Shown here piece after piece: positions 6,371 through 7,686 of a stretch of DNA of 7,686 bases (positions are counted from its first letter, which is position 1; each line of letters opens with the position of its first letter). The stretch is from JASUTC01 sp964604305 (GTDB lineage Bacteria; Thermotogota; Thermotogae; MWEM01), in the NCBI GenBank assembly GCA_964604305.1, contig CAZRYM010000093.1, positions 1 to 7,686 on the forward strand, in the 5' to 3' direction. The notes under the pieces were generated by a model. That model ran no database searches. It saw only the letters and a list, made by a program, of their open reading frames with translations, and was not told the DNA's origin. The position numbers and the translations under genes are program-made.

Positions 6371-6937
6371 TTATTTTTCAGTTAAATATTTTTTCTCTAA
6401 TATTAAGAGCTCCTTACTGCGTTCACGGATTTTTTTTGCTGGAGAACCAAAATAAATACCCCAATCGTCAAGATTTTTGTTTATCAAAGAATTGGCACCT
6501 ACTGAGCATCCGATTCCAATTGAGACATTGGGAAGAATGGTTGTGTTTGTTCCAATTATTACATGACGGCCTAAATGAACTTCCCCTTCTGTGACCTTCT
6601 TAAATTTTTCGGGTACAGTTGGGTTTGTTAATGTTTTACCAGAATAATCATCAGTTGCACTATAAATTGAACATCGAGAAGATAATCCAGCAAAATCTTC
6701 TATATAAACTCCTCCGTTACCAATTATAATGCATTGAAATGCAATATGAATGTTAGATCCCATATGAATGCCTTTTTTTCCTCCAACGAGACAACAATAG
6801 TCGTCAATCCTTATATCATCCCCTAAAGTAATAGTTTCTGGCATATAAATACTAGTCTTTCTGCTAACTAGAACATTTTTACCAATTTTTTTTAATCCTA
6901 AAGATTGAAGCTCAGTTTTAGTATAAAATGAATCCAC
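6371..6937 (-). CDS. Left-handed beta-helix acetyltransferase of surface polysaccharide synthesis
   Basis: A 188-residue cytoplasmic hexapeptide-repeat transferase that probably moves an acetyl group from acetyl-CoA to a sugar or a nucleotide-sugar precursor. Hexad-like repeats run from about residue 35 to 155 (ITLGDDIRIDDYCCL, IHMGSNIHI, VYIEDFAGLS, VHLGRHVIIGTNTTILPNVSIGIGCSVGANSLI). The family-typical ending GIYFGSPAKKIRERS (160-174) lies near the acetyl-CoA site. At IYSATDDYSG (91-100), maltose and galactoside acetyltransferases have a catalytic His in the equivalent-looking IYTATHP; here the residue is Asp. Other His residues are at 58, 64, 121 and 125. The start is GTG at 6937, supported by AAGGAGGGG 4 nt upstream. 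It follows the sugar transferase gene by 15 bp and is clearly co-transcribed. It is the last gene of its unit in this direction, convergent with the 782-residue gene 60 bp away. The acceptor is unknown. Confidence 0.88.
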   Translation of the reverse strand: MDSFYTKTELQSLGLKKIGKNVLVSRKTSIYMPETITLGDDIRIDDYCCLVGGKKGIHMGSNIHIAFQCIIIGNGGVYIEDFAGLSSRCSIYSATDDYSGKTLTNPTVPEKFKKVTEGEVHLGRHVIIGTNTTILPNVSIGIGCSVGANSLINKNLDDWGIYFGSPAKKIRERSKELLILEKKYLTEK

Positions 6938-6941
6938 AATA

Positions 6942-6950
6942 CCCCTCCTT
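6942..6950 (-). promoter_or_regulatory. Shine-Dalgarno supporting a GTG start
   Basis: AAGGAGGGG reads on the minus strand immediately after the stop codon of the sugar transferase gene. The GTG at 6937 is correctly spaced, and no in-frame ATG lies near. This decides the start of the acetyltransferase. Confidence 0.75.
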
Positions 6951-6952
6951 TT

Positions 6953-7540
6953 TTATTTATTATTTTTATATACCCCTTTTTTTTCAAACACCGTTTTAAT
7001 AGTTTTAAGGAAGATTTCGAAATCCTTTTTAATAGACCAATACTTTACATATTCAACATCATACTCAAATCTTTCGTACCAATCAATATCATTTCTCCCA
7101 TTAACCTGAGCAAGTCCGGTTATTCCTGGTCTCATCTTAAAACGCTCAAGAACCCATGATTCATATTGGTGATAATCTTTTGGAAAAAAAGTAAGAGGAG
7201 GCCTTGGACCGATAAAACTCATCTCTCCTTTTAAAACATTAAAGAGTTGCGGTAATTCATCAAGACTTGTTTTTCTCAGAAAATGACCTGTTTTAGTTAT
7301 TCTGGGGTCGTTTTCCGATACAGAATATCCTCCTTTCATATAGATGGCGTTTTCTACCATAGTTCTGAATTTGATTATTTTAAAAACCTTTCTGTTTTTC
7401 CCAACTCTTTCCTGTAAAAAGAAAACGTGACCTCCATCATCTTTTTTAATCAATAGAAAAATAATTAACAAAAGTGGCGAAAAAAGAATGATGAGAATTA
7501 GAGAAAAAAGAAAATCAAAAACATTTTTAAGAATTATCAT
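6953..7540 (-). CDS. Monotopic phosphoglycosyl transferase (PglC/WcaJ-type sugar transferase)
   Basis: A 195-residue membrane enzyme that transfers a phospho-sugar from a UDP-sugar to undecaprenyl phosphate, the first membrane step of capsule, O-antigen, exopolysaccharide or glycoprotein glycan synthesis. Residues 4-31 form the hydrophobic re-entrant membrane helix with the Ser-Pro break (LFSPLLLIIF). The catalytic core follows: FLQERVGKN (41-49), KFRTM (57-61), the Asp-Glu dyad in SLDELPQLFNVLKGEMSFIGPRP (92-114; D94, E95), and RPGITGLAQVNGR (137-149). Its length matches the small PglC-like class; it lacks the large N-terminal domain of full-length WcaJ/WbaP. AAGGG lies about 9 nt upstream of the ATG at 7540. 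The acetyltransferase gene follows after 15 bp, a common pairing in surface-glycan loci. The sugar specificity (for example galactose, glucose or an acetamido sugar) cannot be read from sequence. Confidence 0.95.
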   Translation of the reverse strand: MIILKNVFDFLFSLILIILFSPLLLIIFLLIKKDDGGHVFFLQERVGKNRKVFKIIKFRTMVENAIYMKGGYSVSENDPRITKTGHFLRKTSLDELPQLFNVLKGEMSFIGPRPPLTFFPKDYHQYESWVLERFKMRPGITGLAQVNGRNDIDWYERFEYDVEYVKYWSIKKDFEIFLKTIKTVFEKKGVYKNNK

Positions 7541-7686
7541 TTATATCAACCCTTCAAATTAGAAGTAAAAAAAATCACAAAAACAAAAAATGAAAAAAAA
7601 CAATTATTTTTCCGTCTTAATAAACGAAGCTAAACATGCCTCACCCCTTGAGTAGATTTCAATTTATTTAAAGTACGGACTTGAGC
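7541..7686. other. Right-edge region without a confident gene
   Basis: This stretch is rich in A runs on the plus strand. On the minus strand an open frame enters from the right edge and ends at TAG 7632-7630 after 18 codons (ends ...LNKLKSTQGVRHV). It could be the tail of an upstream gene in the same unit, but it is too short to judge. After it lies a weak 7-bp hairpin (7611-7628 with a 4-nt loop, two G-U pairs) and, 10 nt further, a run of eight T on the minus strand (7600-7593). This is at best a poor terminator. Confidence 0.3.
7558..7586 (-). promoter_or_regulatory. Weak candidate promoter upstream of the sugar transferase
   Basis: On the minus strand TTGTTT (7586-7581) is followed after 17 bp by TCTAAT (7563-7558). 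Initiation would fall near 7551, leaving a very short leader before the ATG at 7540. The region is a run of A/T homopolymers, so a chance match is quite possible, and the gene may instead be read from a promoter to the right of the window. Confidence 0.25.

Noticed and set aside
7633..7686. C-terminal tail ...LNKLKSTQGVRHV as an identifiable upstream gene (it faintly recalls an ACT-domain ending)
   Set aside because: Eighteen codons with no context are too few to assign a family or even to be sure the frame is coding.

Overview
The window is AT-rich and bacterial. The two cytoplasmic-to-outside carbohydrate proteins with a clear leader, and the substrate-binding protein, all carry ordinary Sec-type signal peptides. 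The substrate-binding protein has no lipobox cysteine where monoderm Firmicutes usually have one. This points to a diderm or sheathed organism of the Thermotogota or Spirochaetota kind, but taxonomy cannot be fixed from this sequence.

Layout. Positions 1-2174 (minus strand) hold a LacI-family regulator followed 55 bp later by an ABC sugar substrate-binding protein that runs off the left edge; permease genes probably follow outside the window. Positions 2175-2551 are a divergent regulatory region. It has a perfect 16-bp LacI-type palindrome in front of the regulator, a second site of the same class in front of the plus-strand genes, and an imperfect 23-bp direct repeat in between. Positions 2552-6310 (plus strand) hold two secreted proteins separated by a strong intercistronic hairpin. 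The first is a 448-residue protein with an EF-hand/dockerin-like loop. The second is a 782-residue multidomain protein with a probable (alpha/alpha)-barrel and a C-terminal beta-rich module resembling the carbohydrate-binding-like C-termini of secreted glycosidases. Positions 6371-7540 (minus strand) are the end of a different unit: a phosphoglycosyl transferase of the PglC/WcaJ type and a left-handed beta-helix acetyltransferase, typical of capsule, O-antigen or exopolysaccharide synthesis. Positions 7541-7686 hold no confident gene.

How it fits together (inference). The left and central genes look like one carbohydrate-utilisation locus: secreted proteins act on a glycan, the binding protein captures released sugars for an ABC importer, and the local LacI regulator senses a product and represses both divergent arms through the two CG-centred operators. 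The substrate is unknown. The two plus-strand proteins are the least described part of the window and the best candidates for new enzymology. The right-hand polysaccharide-synthesis genes are convergent with this locus and probably functionally separate.
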